DNA of 64,000 bases from Pseudomonas frederiksbergensis (GTDB lineage Bacteria; Pseudomonadota; Gammaproteobacteria; Pseudomonadales; Pseudomonadaceae): assembly GCF_035751725.1 (NCBI RefSeq), contig NZ_CP142104.1:1426001-1490000 (forward strand). Direction: 5' to 3'. The notes beneath the pieces were generated by a model. That model worked only from the letters and a program-made list of their open reading frames with translations, was not told the DNA's origin and did no database searches. Positions 44,837 through 56,026 of this stretch are shown here, in pieces. Made by a program: the position numbers and the translations under genes. The stretch's first letter is position 1, and each line of letters starts with the position of its first letter.

Positions 44837-46084
44837 TCAATCCCAGCTAAGCGCACCGCCAGTCTGATACTCAATCACGCGAGTCTCAAAGAAGTTCTTC
44901 TCTTTCTTCAAGTCCATGATCTCGCTCATCCAAGGGAACGGGTTGGTCGTCCCTGGGTACTCTTCCTTCAAGCCAATCTGCGACAGGCGACGGTTAGCGA
45001 TGAACTTGAGGTAATCCTCCATCATCGCCGCGTTCATGCCCAACACGCCGCGAGGCATGGTGTCGCGGGCGTATTCGATTTCCAGTTGGGTCCCTTGCAG
45101 GATCATCTGGGTCGCTTCTTCCTTCATCTCGGCGTCCCACAGGTGTGGGTTTTCGATTTTGATCTGGTTGATCACGTCGATGCCGAAGTTCAGGTGCATG
45201 GATTCGTCGCGCAGGATGTACTGGAACTGCTCGGCGACGCCGGTCATTTTGTTGCGGCGGCCCATGGAGAGGATCTGGGTGAAGCCGCAGTAGAAGAAGA
45301 TGCCTTCCAGGACGCAGTAGTAAGCGATCAGGTTGCGCAGCAGCTCTTTGTCGGTGTCCGGGGTGCCGGTTTCGAACTTCGGATCGGAGATCGAACGGGT
45401 GTATTTCAGGCCCCAGGCGGCTTTTTTCGCGACCGATGGGATCTCGTGGTACATGTTGAAGATCTCGCCTTCATCCATGGCCAGCGATTCGATGCAGTAC
45501 TGGTAGGCGTGGGTGTGGATCGCCTCTTCGAACGCCTGGCGCAGGATGTACTGGCGGCATTCCGGGTTGGTGATCAGGCGGTACACGGCCAGGACCAGGT
45601 TGTTGGCAACCAGGGAGTCGGCGGTGGAGAAGAAGCCCAGGTTGCGCATCACGATGCGGCGTTCGTCGTCGGTCAGGCCTTCCGGGTTTTTCCAGAGGGC
45701 GATGTCGGCGGTCATGTTGACTTCTTGCGGCATCCAGTGGTTTGCGCAGCCGTCCAGGTACTTCTGCCAGGCCCAGTCGTATTTGAATGGCACGAGCTGG
45801 TTGAGGTCAGCGCGGCAGTTGATCATGCGCTTTTCATCGACGGCGACACGGGCGGAGGCGCCTTCGAGTTCGGCGAGGCCTTCGGCGACGTCGAGTTTGT
45901 CGAGGGCGGCCTTGGCGCGAATGATCGCGGCCGAGTCGCTGGCCGTCACGGCCCGGGCTTCGAGGGCGGCGGCACCGCCAGCGCTGTCGAGGCGGTCCAT
46001 GTTGGCTTCAGAAGCATGGCCGGCGTTGGCGCCTTTTACAGCTACTTCGCCGTCTTCTTTGTCGAATTCGTCCCAGCTCAGCAT
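44837..46084 (-). CDS. nrdB: Class Ia ribonucleotide reductase beta subunit
   Basis: A 415-residue R2 subunit that carries the di-iron tyrosyl-radical cofactor for reduction of ribonucleoside diphosphates. Visible elements include the iron-ligand helices with EEAIHTHAY and [10 protein letters not shown] and the conserved C-terminal end ([11 protein letters not shown]) that docks to NrdA. The N-terminal extension of about 45 residues, Ala-rich, is usual in pseudomonads. No nrdA gene is adjacent: upstream come 490 bases without a gene and two small exported proteins. Confidence 0.95.
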   Translation of the reverse strand: MLSWDEFDKEDGEVAVKGANAGHASEANMDRLDSAGGAAALEARAVTASDSAAIIRAKAALDKLDVAEGLAELEGASARVAVDEKRMINCRADLNQLVPFKYDWAWQKYLDGCANHWMPQEVNMTADIALWKNPEGLTDDERRIVMRNLGFFSTADSLVANNLVLAVYRLITNPECRQYILRQAFEEAIHTHAYQYCIESLAMDEGEIFNMYHEIPSVAKKAAWGLKYTRSISDPKFETGTPDTDKELLRNLIAYYCVLEGIFFYCGFTQILSMGRRNKMTGVAEQFQYILRDESMHLNFGIDVINQIKIENPHLWDAEMKEEATQMILQGTQLEIEYARDTMPRGVLGMNAAMMEDYLKFIANRRLSQIGLKEEYPGTTNPFPWMSEIMDLKKEKNFFETRVIEYQTGGALSWD

Positions 46085-46574
46085 GACGTGTCGTCTCCTG
46101 CGTGAGGGCCAGATGCCCGATGAAGGCCTACTGGCCGCGGTGGATCTTGGAAAAATCGTTTGTTGCAGCAGCTGACGCAGGCAATAAACAGAAAAATGTA
46201 CGGGTCATTCCGGAGCGGCGGTGAACGCGAGGAGGCGATTGGCCCCTGCGTCGGCTCCAGGCTGGCGTGATCCCCTGTAAGGGAATATTGCAGGCCCGTT
46301 TAAGGCGGCATTATAAGGATATTTTTGCCTACGTGGTGCGGCGAAATAGCTCACAGAAGGGGCGGCGGGCGGGATATTCGCGTGGGAGCGAGGGTTTACA
46401 AGGCTTTGACCGCTTGAGATTTTTTTTGCATGAAGCGGATCGCGGATTTTTTTGATCAAAAAACCAGCGTTTTTTGCGGTTTCGCACTACATGTTGTGTT
46501 TGTGGAGGGTTTTCAGCGGTTCCAGACACAACCTGGCCCGACCGAAATCGGGCCATGGAAGTTGCCAGTAATGA
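46085..46574. other. Long gene-free interval upstream of nrdB
   Basis: About 490 bases with no supported gene. It holds the presumed nrdB promoter and leader, several A/T runs (for example 46421-46475) and one NrdR-like box at 46484-46499. Confidence 0.6.
46484..46499. promoter_or_regulatory. NrdR-like box
   Basis: GCACTACATGTTGTGT matches the NrdR consensus ACACWATATWTWGTGT at about 12 of 16 positions. A second box at the usual distance of about 31 bases is not evident. It lies 400 bases before nrdB, so the transcript would have a long leader. Confidence 0.35.
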
Positions 46575-46790
46575 TCAGTCGGTACGCGCCGAATCGGCAT
46601 GATCGCGGTCATCGGTGGCGACGGTCGTCGTGTGTGTGCGGTCGTGATCGTCGGTGGTGATCGTGGTGGTACCCGCTAAGTCGTAGCGCTTGATTGCGGC
46701 AGCGGAACCGGTGCGATCAAAACCGTCGGCGGCGAAGGCATTGGCAGCCAATGCAGACAAGGCCAGGGTGAGGATCAGTTTGCTTTTCAT
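46575..46790 (-). CDS. Small exported Thr/Asp/His-rich protein
   Basis: A 71-residue protein with a signal peptide (to about residue 20, AANAFA). The mature part is hydrophilic and rich in Thr, Asp and His (TTTITTDDHDRTHTTTVATD). It has no known domain; the Asp/His clusters might bind metals. The next gene upstream is another small exported protein 30 bases away. Confidence 0.65.
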   Translation of the reverse strand: MKSKLILTLALSALAANAFAADGFDRTGSAAAIKRYDLAGTTTITTDDHDRTHTTTVATDDRDHADSARTD

Positions 46791-46820
46791 GAAGGTTGCT
46801 CCTGGTTTCGATTGGATTGA

Positions 46821-47084
46821 TCAGCCGTTGGAGCAACCGGTGCCCATGACGCTGTAGCGCAGGATGTGGCGCTGACCCTTGGAGTCGTCATATTCCATCT
46901 TCGCCGGGACCACCTCGCAGACATTCGGGATGTCGCTCATGTAGATGACTTTGGCGATGTCCAGGTGGGTGGAATAGGTGTACTCCTCAATGACCGGTTT
47001 TTGCTGTGCGACATCGGTCGGGGTCTCCTCCGCCATCGCGGTGGCGCAAAGGCTGCCGAGGACCAGAACCCATAAAGCTTTCAT
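46821..47084 (-). CDS. DUF2790-family exported protein
   Basis: An 87-residue protein with a signal peptide (about residues 1-18) and the DUF2790 pattern: EYTYSTHLDIAKVIYMSD, then CEVVPAKMEYDDSKGQRHILRYSVMGTGC. Its two Cys could form a disulfide. The family is common in Pseudomonas and of unknown function. ATG 47084 was chosen because the signal peptide starts there. Confidence 0.78.
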   Translation of the reverse strand: MKALWVLVLGSLCATAMAEETPTDVAQQKPVIEEYTYSTHLDIAKVIYMSDIPNVCEVVPAKMEYDDSKGQRHILRYSVMGTGCSNG

Positions 47085-47515
47085 CTGTATTTCACCTTTT
47101 CTGAGGTCGAGTGGGGTCACGCAACCTTTTTGGGGTTGCGTGTGGAGCAAGTATTGGAAGTTGGATCAACGGCCTTCGTGGGGGCTGTGTTGCGTCAATC
47201 GTGTTTGCCGGTTGGCGAGGTGGATTCTAGGAGCCAGGGGCGAGGCTAAACAGACTCGGTTTTGATAAACACTGTTGGTTGATCTGGTAATAATCGTGAT
47301 AGGAAGCGGTGGCTGCCTGTTACATCGGGTTGGATCTACCGCCACCTTCGCGAGCAAGCCCGCTCCCACACAAAAATGCCAGCAGGCAGGGGTTTGCACG
47401 TTAGTACCGACATTTTGTAGGGACTTGTTACTACCATCGTCGAATGGTTCTATAGGCCCGCCCCGAGCTACAACGGAACCATACAAAAACAACTATTGTC
47501 ACCGAGGTAAGAAAG
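47085..47515. other. Promoter region of acs with a REP element
   Basis: About 430 bases without a gene. A family-B REP (TTCGCGAGCAAGCCCGCTCCCACA) occupies 47347-47370. The rest holds the divergent promoters of the DUF2790 gene and acs. A clear ribosome binding site (GAGGTAAG) precedes acs. Confidence 0.6.
47347..47370. repeat. REP element (family B)
   Basis: TTCGCGAGCAAGCCCGCTCC with trailing CACA is the core of the second REP family, seen also near 55.9 and 59.6 kb. Confidence 0.7.
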
Positions 47516-49471
47516 ATGAGTGCGGCTTCTGTGTATCCCGTTCGTCCCGAGGTAGCGGCCAATACGCTGACTGACGAGGCGACCTACAAGGCCATGTACC
47601 AGCAGTCGGTCGTCAACCCCGATGGCTTCTGGCGCGAGCAGGCCAAGCGCCTCGATTGGATCAAGCCTTTCACCACGGTGAAGCAGACGTCCTTCGACGA
47701 TCACCATGTCGACATCAAGTGGTTCGCCGATGGCACCTTGAACGTTTCCTACAACTGCCTCGACCGTCACCTGGCCGAGCGCGGCGATCAAATTGCGATT
47801 ATCTGGGAAGGCGATGACCCGTCCGAGAGCCGCAACATCACCTATCGCGAGCTGCACGAAGAAGTCTGCAAGTTCGCCAACGCCCTGCGCGGCCAGGACG
47901 TGCACCGCGGCGACGTGGTGACCATCTACATGCCGATGATCCCTGAAGCCGTGGTCGCCATGCTGGCCTGCGCCCGCATCGGTGCGATTCACTCGGTGGT
48001 GTTCGGCGGTTTCTCCCCCGAAGCGCTGGCCGGCCGGATCATCGACTGCAAATCCAAAGTGGTGATCACCGCCGACGAAGGCATTCGCGCCGGCAAGAAG
48101 ATCCCGCTCAAGGCCAACGTCGATGATGCGCTGACCAATCCGGAAACCAGCAGCATCCAGAAGGTCATCGTGTGCAAGCGCACGGCGGGCAACATCAAGT
48201 GGAACCCGCACCGTGACATCTGGTACGAAGACCTGATGAAGGTGGCCGGTACCGTCTGCGCACCGAAGGAAATGGGCGCCGAAGAAGCGCTGTTCATCCT
48301 CTACACCTCCGGTTCCACCGGCAAGCCCAAGGGCGTGCAGCACACCACGGCCGGCTACTTGTTGTACGCGGCACTGACCCATGAGCGCGTGTTCGACTAC
48401 AAGCCGGGCGAGGTCTACTGGTGCACCGCCGACGTGGGTTGGGTGACTGGCCACAGCTACATCGTCTACGGCCCGCTGGCCAACGGCGCGACCACGCTGC
48501 TGTTCGAAGGCGTGCCGAACTATCCGGACATCACCCGGGTGGCCAAGGTCATCGACAAGCACAAGGTCAGCATCCTCTACACCGCGCCGACCGCGATCCG
48601 CGCGATGATGGCCTCGGGCACCGCCGCGGTCGAAGGCGCCGATGGCAGCAGCCTGCGCCTGTTGGGTTCGGTGGGCGAGCCGATCAACCCGGAAGCCTGG
48701 GACTGGTACTACAAGAACGTCGGCAAGGAGCGTTGCCCGATCGTCGACACCTGGTGGCAGACCGAAACCGGTGGCGTGTTGATCAGCCCGTTGCCAGGCG
48801 CCACGGCGCTGAAGCCGGGTTCGGCCACGCGTCCGTTCTTCGGCGTGGTACCGGCGTTGGTGGACAACCTCGGCAACCTGATCGAAGGTGCCGCCGAAGG
48901 CAACCTGGTGATCCTTGATTCGTGGCCAGGCCAGGCGCGTACGCTGTACGGCGACCATGACCGTTTTGTCGACACCTACTTCAAGACCTTCAGTGGCATG
49001 TACTTCACCGGTGACGGTGCCCGTCGCGACGAGGATGGCTACTACTGGATCACCGGTCGGGTGGATGACGTGCTCAACGTCTCCGGCCACCGCATGGGCA
49101 CCGCTGAAATCGAAAGCGCCATGGTCGCCCACCCGAAAGTCGCCGAAGCGGCGGTGGTGGGTGTGCCGCACGACATCAAGGGGCAGGGCATTTATGTTTA
49201 CGTCACCCTCAATGCCGGCGAAGAGACCAGCGAGGCCCTGCGCCTGGAACTGAAGAACTGGGTGCGCAAGGAGATCGGTCCGATTGCTTCGCCGGATGTG
49301 ATCCAGTGGGCACCGGGGCTGCCGAAGACCCGTTCCGGCAAGATCATGCGCCGCATCCTGCGCAAGATCGCCACGGCGGAGTACGACGGCTTGGGTGATA
49401 TCTCCACCCTGGCCGACCCGGGTGTGGTGGCGCACCTGATCGAGACGCACAAAACCATGAACGTCGCCTGA
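47516..49471 (+). CDS. acs: Acetyl-CoA synthetase
   Basis: A 651-residue AMP-forming ligase that activates acetate to acetyl-CoA in two steps via acetyl-AMP. The P-loop-like ATP motif [11 protein letters not shown], the WWQTETGG block, the hinge region and the C-terminal [13 protein letters not shown], whose Lys is the site of regulatory acetylation, are all intact. The length is the usual one. Its placement before aotJ is conserved with P. aeruginosa. A strong terminator follows. Confidence 0.95.
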   Translation: MSAASVYPVRPEVAANTLTDEATYKAMYQQSVVNPDGFWREQAKRLDWIKPFTTVKQTSFDDHHVDIKWFADGTLNVSYNCLDRHLAERGDQIAIIWEGDDPSESRNITYRELHEEVCKFANALRGQDVHRGDVVTIYMPMIPEAVVAMLACARIGAIHSVVFGGFSPEALAGRIIDCKSKVVITADEGIRAGKKIPLKANVDDALTNPETSSIQKVIVCKRTAGNIKWNPHRDIWYEDLMKVAGTVCAPKEMGAEEALFILYTSGSTGKPKGVQHTTAGYLLYAALTHERVFDYKPGEVYWCTADVGWVTGHSYIVYGPLANGATTLLFEGVPNYPDITRVAKVIDKHKVSILYTAPTAIRAMMASGTAAVEGADGSSLRLLGSVGEPINPEAWDWYYKNVGKERCPIVDTWWQTETGGVLISPLPGATALKPGSATRPFFGVVPALVDNLGNLIEGAAEGNLVILDSWPGQARTLYGDHDRFVDTYFKTFSGMYFTGDGARRDEDGYYWITGRVDDVLNVSGHRMGTAEIESAMVAHPKVAEAAVVGVPHDIKGQGIYVYVTLNAGEETSEALRLELKNWVRKEIGPIASPDVIQWAPGLPKTRSGKIMRRILRKIATAEYDGLGDISTLADPGVVAHLIETHKTMNVA

Positions 49472-49489
49472 CGGCCGCGTGTAACACCG

Positions 49490-49527
49490 AAAAGCCCCGC
49501 CCGGCGTATGCCGGGCGGGGCTTTTTT
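49490..49527 (+). terminator. Intrinsic terminator of acs
   Basis: GCCCCGCCCGGC and GCCGGGCGGGGC form a perfect twelve-base stem with a GTAT loop, A residues before it and a T run after it. Confidence 0.9.
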
Positions 49528-49564
49528 ACGGGCGCGCTGGGAGGGCTTGAAATGTGGTGCCTTT

Positions 49565-49592
49565 GTGGTGAGGGAGTAAGCTCCCTCGCCAT
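49565..49592. repeat. REP element (family A)
   Basis: GTGGTGAGGGAG-TAAG-CTCCCTCGCCAT is a slightly diverged inverted repeat of the family A core. Confidence 0.7.
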
Positions 49593-49895
49593 GGGCTTGG
49601 TGGATGAATAAATATCGGCGTTTAAAGTGGGAGATGTCTGAGCGTTACCGGTGTTTGTGAAATGTGTAACCAAAGGCGCCATAACGGGGCGATGTGAAAC
49701 GCGAAGCCCCGTCATAGGGCGGTTTCAGGTGCCTCTGAAAATAAGCCGACACGCTGTGCTTGCCGGATTAGAAGGGTTTGCGAATAATGGGCCCGCTATT
49801 TGCAGCATGGATCGGTTTCCCTTCTTTTGCTCCTGCATGAATTTGCGGGGCTGTCAATGTGCTCGAACAGCTTTCTCAGTGCTTCTGTAATTTGT

Positions 49896-49910
49896 TGTCG
49901 CATTGAAGAA
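49896..49910 (+). promoter_or_regulatory. ArgR half-site before the aot operon
   Basis: TGTCGC-N7-AA matches the Pseudomonas ArgR half-site TGTCGC-N6-8-AA. A partial second copy, TGTCGT-N3-AA, lies at 49927. The site is 170-180 bases before aotJ. ArgR of P. aeruginosa activates this operon in response to arginine. Confidence 0.5.
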
Positions 49911-50078
49911 ATATCGACTTCGGGCCTGTCGTTAGAATGCCGATCACTCGCTCGTCGTGGTTCGCGTTGGATAAATCGTGAGCTTCCCAGGACGCAGCAC
50001 CAAAGTTCGTTTCACCCATTCGCATATTGGGCTGTTGCTCACTCTGCCGTTTTTGCCCTTTACCGATGGAGTCCCAAG

Positions 50079-50852
50079 ATGAAGAAACTTGTGCTGCTTG
50101 GCGCCCTGGCACTGTCCGTGCTGTCCCTGCCGACCTTCGCTGATGAAAAACCCCTGAAGATTGGTATCGAAGCGGCTTACCCTCCGTTCGCCTCGAAAGC
50201 CCCGGATGGCAGCATCGTCGGTTTCGACTACGACATCGGCAATGCGCTGTGCGAAGAGATGAAGGTCAAGTGCGTGTGGGTCGAGCAAGAGTTCGACGGC
50301 CTGATCCCGGCGCTCAAGGTCCGCAAGATCGACGCGATCCTGTCGTCCATGTCGATCACCGAAGATCGCAAGAAATCCGTTGATTTCACCAATAAGTACT
50401 ACAACACCCCAGCTCGTCTGGTGATGAAGGCCGGTACTCAGGTCGGTGACAACCTGGCTGAGCTCAAGGGCAAGAACATCGGCGTGCAGCGCGGTTCGAT
50501 CCACGAGCGTTTCGCCCGTGAAGTCCTGGCCCCGCTGGGTGCCGAGATCAAACCGTACGGTTCGCAGAACGAGATCTACCTGGATGTGTCCGCCGGCCGC
50601 CTCGACGGCACCTTGGCAGACGCTACGCTGTTGGATGACGGCTTCCTCAAGACCGATGCCGGCAAGGGCTTCGCGTTCGTCGGCCCGGCCTTTACGGACG
50701 TCAAGTACTTCGGCGACGGCGTCGGCATCGCGGTGCGCAAGGGCGATGCGTTGAAGGACAAGATCAACGGCGCGATCGCGGCCATTCGCGAGAACGGCAA
50801 GTACAAGCAAATCCAGGACAAATACTTCGCCTTTGATATCTACGGCAAGTAA
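50079..50852 (+). CDS. aotJ: Arginine/ornithine ABC transporter periplasmic binding protein
   Basis: A 257-residue polar amino-acid binding protein with a signal peptide (cleavage near residue 21, TFA). The family-3 pattern [27 protein letters not shown] is present, with [20 protein letters not shown]. It delivers arginine and ornithine to AotQM. ATG 50079 begins the signal peptide. The order aotJ, Q, M, P, argR after acs follows P. aeruginosa PA0888 onward, but PA0891 has no counterpart here. Confidence 0.92.
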   Translation: MKKLVLLGALALSVLSLPTFADEKPLKIGIEAAYPPFASKAPDGSIVGFDYDIGNALCEEMKVKCVWVEQEFDGLIPALKVRKIDAILSSMSITEDRKKSVDFTNKYYNTPARLVMKAGTQVGDNLAELKGKNIGVQRGSIHERFAREVLAPLGAEIKPYGSQNEIYLDVSAGRLDGTLADATLLDDGFLKTDAGKGFAFVGPAFTDVKYFGDGVGIAVRKGDALKDKINGAIAAIRENGKYKQIQDKYFAFDIYGK

Positions 50853-50873
50853 CCACGTCCCGCCACTCGGGCG

Positions 50874-50916
50874 AAATGGCGCAAGCAACAGGAACTCTGC
50901 GGTTTGCGCCATTTTT
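50874..50916 (+). terminator. Attenuating hairpin between aotJ and aotQ
   Basis: AAATGGCGCAA pairs with TTGCGCCATTT across an 18-19 base loop, followed by further T residues. A partial terminator here would give excess binding protein over permease, as often seen in such operons. Confidence 0.7.
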
Positions 50917-50942
50917 TCATCCCACTTTCGAGGACCTGAATC

Positions 50943-51632
50943 ATGTTGAAAGGCTACGGGGCTGTCATCCTCGATGGCGCATGGTTGACGCTTCAGCTCG
51001 CCTTGTCGTCCATGGCCCTGGCCATCGCCCTGGGGTTGATCGGCGTCGCCTTGCGCCTCTCGCCGGTGCGTTGGCTGGCGTGGCTGGGCGATCTGTATGC
51101 CACGGTCATCCGTGGCATTCCCGACCTGGTGCTGATCCTGTTGATTTTCTATGGCGGCCAGGACCTGCTCAACCGTGTGGCGCCGATGCTCGGCTATGAC
51201 GACTATATCGACCTGAACCCGCTGGCGGCCGGCATCGGCACCCTGGGCTTCATCTTCGGTGCGTACCTGTCGGAAACCTTCCGCGGTGCCTTCATGGCGA
51301 TCCCCAAGGGCCAGGCCGAGGCGGGCATGGCGTACGGCATGAGCGGCTTCCAGGTGTTCTTCCGGGTGCTGGTGCCGCAAATGATTCGCCTGGCGATCCC
51401 GGGCTTCACCAACAACTGGCTGGTGTTGACCAAGGCCACCGCACTGATTTCCGTGGTGGGCCTGCAAGACATGATGTTCAAGGCCAAGCAGGCGGCGGAT
51501 GCCACTCGCGAGCCTTTCACCTTCTTCCTCGCAGTGGCGGCGATGTACCTGGTGATCACCAGTGTCTCGTTGCTGGCGTTGCGTCACCTTGAGAAGCGCT
51601 ACTCGGTAGGCGTAAGGGCGGCTGATCTATGA
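50943..51632 (+). CDS. aotQ: Arginine/ornithine ABC transporter permease AotQ
   Basis: A 229-residue inner-membrane permease of the HisM/HisQ type with about five membrane segments. It has the EAA loop near residue 120 (AIPKGQAEAGMAYGMSGFQVFFRVLVPQ in family form), which contacts the ATPase. It pairs with AotM. Its end overlaps the aotM start by four bases. Confidence 0.92.
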   Translation: MLKGYGAVILDGAWLTLQLALSSMALAIALGLIGVALRLSPVRWLAWLGDLYATVIRGIPDLVLILLIFYGGQDLLNRVAPMLGYDDYIDLNPLAAGIGTLGFIFGAYLSETFRGAFMAIPKGQAEAGMAYGMSGFQVFFRVLVPQMIRLAIPGFTNNWLVLTKATALISVVGLQDMMFKAKQAADATREPFTFFLAVAAMYLVITSVSLLALRHLEKRYSVGVRAADL

Positions 51633-52327
51633 TCTTCGACTACAACGTCATCTATGAAGCCTTGCCGCTGTACTTCAGTGGCTTGCTGACCACCCTGAAG
51701 CTGTTGGCCCTCTCGCTGTTCTTCGGCCTCCTGGCGGCGCTGCCCCTGGGGCTTATGCGGGTGTCGAAGCAGCCGATCGTCAACATGACGGCCTGGCTCT
51801 ATACCTACGTGATCCGCGGCACGCCGATGCTGGTGCAGCTGTTCCTGATCTACTACGGGTTGGCGCAGTTCGCCGTCGTGCGCGAAAGCTTCCTCTGGCC
51901 GTGGCTGTCCAGCGCGACGTTCTGTGCGTGCCTGGCGTTCGCCATCAACACCAGCGCCTACACCGCCGAAATCATCGCCGGCAGCCTGCGGGCCACGCCC
52001 AATGGCGAGATCGAGGCGGCCAAGGCCATGGGCATGTCGCGCTACAAGCTGTATCGCCGGATCCTGCTGCCATCGGCCCTGCGCCGCGCGCTGCCGCAAT
52101 ACAGCAACGAAGTGATCATGATGCTGCAGACCACCAGTCTTGCCTCCATCGTGACCTTGATCGACATCACCGGTGCCGCGCGCACGGTGAACGCGCAGTA
52201 CTACTTGCCGTTCGAGGCCTACATCACGGCCGGCGTTTTCTACCTGTGCCTGACCTTCATCCTGGTGCGCCTGTTCAAGCTGGCCGAGCGCCGTTGGCTG
52301 GGTTACCTGGCTCCGCGCAAGCACTGA
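51629..52327 (+). CDS. aotM: Arginine/ornithine ABC transporter permease AotM
   Basis: A 232-residue inner-membrane permease, second partner of the heterodimer. About five membrane segments and the EAA loop are visible (GEIEAAKAMGMSRYKLYRRILLPS). It starts in the ATGA overlap with aotQ, so translation is coupled. Confidence 0.92.
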   Translation: MIFDYNVIYEALPLYFSGLLTTLKLLALSLFFGLLAALPLGLMRVSKQPIVNMTAWLYTYVIRGTPMLVQLFLIYYGLAQFAVVRESFLWPWLSSATFCACLAFAINTSAYTAEIIAGSLRATPNGEIEAAKAMGMSRYKLYRRILLPSALRRALPQYSNEVIMMLQTTSLASIVTLIDITGAARTVNAQYYLPFEAYITAGVFYLCLTFILVRLFKLAERRWLGYLAPRKH

Positions 52328-52383
52328 TAACGCATCGATCCGATCGACTGCACAACGACTGACGTTTTGTGAGAACCGACCGC

Positions 52384-53148
52384 ATGTACAAGCTTGAAGT
52401 CCAAGACCTGCATAAACGCTATGGCAGTCACGAAGTGCTCAAGGGCGTGTCCCTGAAAGCCGCCGCTGGCGATGTGATCAGCATCATCGGCTCCAGTGGC
52501 TCCGGCAAGAGTACCTTCCTGCGTTGCATCAACCTGCTTGAGCAACCTCATGCCGGCAAGATCCTGCTCAACAACGAAGAGCTGAAGCTGGTGGCGGGCA
52601 AGGATGGCGCGATGAAGGCCGTGGACCCCAAGCAGCTGCAGCGCATGCGTTCGCGGTTGTCGATGGTGTTCCAGCATTTCAACCTGTGGTCGCACATGAC
52701 CGCGCTGGAAAACATCATGGAAGCGCCTGTTCATGTACTGGGCGTGGCCAAGGCTGAAGCGCGGGAGAAGGCCGAGCATTACCTGAACAAGGTTGGCGTG
52801 GCCCATCGCAAGGACGCCTACCCGGGCCACATGTCCGGCGGGGAGCAGCAGCGCGTGGCGATCGCCCGTGCGCTGGCGATGGAGCCTGAAGTGATGCTGT
52901 TCGACGAGCCGACCTCGGCGCTGGACCCGGAATTGGTCGGCGACGTGCTCAAGGTCATGCAGGCCCTGGCCCTGGAAGGTCGGACCATGGTGGTGGTGAC
53001 TCACGAAATGGGCTTTGCCCGTGAAGTGTCGAACCAGTTGGTGTTCCTGCACAAAGGCATCGTCGAAGAAAGTGGCAACCCGCGCGAAGTGCTGGTCAAT
53101 CCACAATCGGAGCGCTTGCAGCAATTCCTGTCGGGCAGCCTCAAGTAA
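52384..53148 (+). CDS. aotP: Arginine/ornithine ABC transporter ATPase AotP
   Basis: A 254-residue ABC ATPase with Walker A (GSSGSGKST, residues about 38-46), signature [15 protein letters not shown], Walker [15 protein letters not shown] and the switch His in [12 protein letters not shown]. It powers uptake through AotQM. ATG 52384 yields the usual [14 protein letters not shown] beginning. It follows aotM after 56 bases. Confidence 0.93.
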   Translation: MYKLEVQDLHKRYGSHEVLKGVSLKAAAGDVISIIGSSGSGKSTFLRCINLLEQPHAGKILLNNEELKLVAGKDGAMKAVDPKQLQRMRSRLSMVFQHFNLWSHMTALENIMEAPVHVLGVAKAEAREKAEHYLNKVGVAHRKDAYPGHMSGGEQQRVAIARALAMEPEVMLFDEPTSALDPELVGDVLKVMQALALEGRTMVVVTHEMGFAREVSNQLVFLHKGIVEESGNPREVLVNPQSERLQQFLSGSLK

Positions 53149-53261
53149 TCGCTCCCGTTACGCACCTGACTTGGGTCATGCTGCGCGCCATGCGCCAGAT
53201 GGTCTAATTTGGTTGCAGCCGCTTTTGGCTTTAACACTGTTTTCGCTTCGGATTGCCCGCC

Positions 53262-54242
53262 ATGACTGCCCATCGAATAGGTTTCCTGATTTGGCCCAGC
53301 ACTAAAGCCTTGACGCTGGCGCTGGCCGAGGAGGCCTTGCGTGTCGCTCAGCGAGTGCATCCGGATGTGGTCTACGAACTGTCGTTCCTGCAAGCGGAGC
53401 CGCCAGTCGATGGGGCTTGGCAACTGCCGGGCGAACCTTGGGCTGGCAAGCTTGAGGGCCTACAGAAGCTGTTCCTGATTGCCGATGAACCGCCAACCAC
53501 GCTGGCCTCGCCATTGAGCAGCGCGCTCAAGCAGTTGGTGCGCGCCGGTTGTGTCATCGGTGGTTTGTCCGCCGGCGTCTATCCCCTGGCACAGTTGGGC
53601 TTGCTCGACGGTTATCGGGCTGCCGTGCACTGGCGCTGGCAGGATGATTTTTCCGAGCGTTTCCCCAAGGTCATCGCCACCAGTCATTTGTTTGATTGGG
53701 ATCGTGATCGCTTGAGTGCCTGCGGCGGCATGTCGGTGCTGGACCTGTTGCTGGCGGTGCTGGCGCGCGATCACGGCGCGGAATTGGCCGGCGCGGTTTC
53801 GGAAGAACTGGTGGTCGAGCGCATTCGCGAAGGGGGCGAGCGCCAGCGCATCCCGCTGCAGAACCGTCTCGGCTCCAGCCATCCGAAGCTCACCCAGGCT
53901 GTTCTATTGATGGAAGCCAACATCGAGGAGCCGCTGACCACCGACGAAATCGCCCAGCATGTTTGCGTCTCCCGTCGGCAACTGGAGCGGATCTTCAAGC
54001 AATACCTCAATCGTGTGCCAAGCCAGTATTACCTGGAGCTGCGCCTGAACAAGGCCCGCCAGATGCTGATGCAGACCAGCAAATCCATCATCCAGATCGG
54101 CCTGTCCTGCGGTTTTTCTTCAGGTCCTCATTTTTCCAGCGCATACCGCAACTTCTTCGGCGCCACGCCGCGGGAAGACCGCAACCAGCGGCGCAGCAGC
54201 AGCCCGTTCGAATTGTCCTCGGTGCCGTCCGAACGCGGGTAG
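53262..54242 (+). CDS. argR: AraC-family arginine regulator ArgR
   Basis: A 326-residue regulator with an N-terminal DJ-1/PfpI-like amidotransferase-fold sensor (RIGFLIWPSTKALTLALAEEALR, then VIGGLSAGVYPLAQLGLL) and a C-terminal AraC double helix-turn-helix (EIAQHVCVSRRQLERIFKQYL, IIQIGLSCGFSSGPHFSSAYRNFFG). In Pseudomonas ArgR activates aot and aru genes and represses arginine synthesis. ArgR-like half-sites precede aotJ and aruC. ATG 53262 fixes the usual MTAHRIGFLIWP start. Confidence 0.93.
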   Translation: MTAHRIGFLIWPSTKALTLALAEEALRVAQRVHPDVVYELSFLQAEPPVDGAWQLPGEPWAGKLEGLQKLFLIADEPPTTLASPLSSALKQLVRAGCVIGGLSAGVYPLAQLGLLDGYRAAVHWRWQDDFSERFPKVIATSHLFDWDRDRLSACGGMSVLDLLLAVLARDHGAELAGAVSEELVVERIREGGERQRIPLQNRLGSSHPKLTQAVLLMEANIEEPLTTDEIAQHVCVSRRQLERIFKQYLNRVPSQYYLELRLNKARQMLMQTSKSIIQIGLSCGFSSGPHFSSAYRNFFGATPREDRNQRRSSSPFELSSVPSERG

Positions 54243-54280
54243 GGCAGGCACAACTTCTGTATGAGTAGGGCATATAGCCC

Positions 54281-54412
54281 TGTGGCGAGGGGATTTATCC
54301 CCGCTGGGGCGCGAAGCGCCCCTAAAGCCAGGCAGCTCGGTGTGTCAGATGGATAGCGTTAACTGTCTTGGGGCTGCTGCGCAGCCCAGCGGGGATAAAT
54401 CCCCTCGCCACA
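54281..54412. repeat. REPIN: two inverted family-A REP copies
   Basis: The copy at 54281-54323 (CTGTGGCGAGGGGATTTATC then CCGCTGGGGCGCGAAGCGCCCC) and the inverted copy at 54369-54412 enclose 45 bases of unrelated DNA. This is the classic REP doublet. It lies between argR and aruC. Confidence 0.9.
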
Positions 54413-54486
54413 GGTGTAATGGAAATCTGGATGCCGACACCTCAAATCCTGCCACAACGTTTAAACTGCGCCTTTGCGACGTTATT

Positions 54487-55852
<1,366 letters not shown>

Positions 55853-55869
55853 GGCTGAGTGGGACCCCT

Positions 55870-55960
55870 TGTGGGGGCGGGGTTGCTCGCGAAGAGGCTG
55901 TCACATTCAGCGCAAATGTTGCCTGACAAACCGCCTTCGCGAGCAAGCGCGCTCCCACAT
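55870..55960. repeat. REPIN of family B between aruC and aruF
   Basis: GTGGGGGCGGGGTTGCTCGC with following GAAG, and the inverted CTTCGCGAGCAAGCGCGCTCC with trailing CACA, bracket about 40 bases. It sits inside the aru operon and would form a long hairpin in the mRNA. Confidence 0.8.
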
Positions 55961-56026
55961 TGAACATTTTTTTCTCTGTGTCGACCCAATGGTCGAACCG
56001 TTTATTTCAAGTTAAGGAGTGACACC

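Noticed and set aside
47468..49450. Open frame of 660 codons opposite acs
   Set aside because: Antisense shadow of a highly conserved gene; no recognisable protein features.
54281..54412. Inverted repeats as ends of an insertion sequence
   Set aside because: They are REP cores of a family repeated across the window and enclose only about 45 bases with no transposase.
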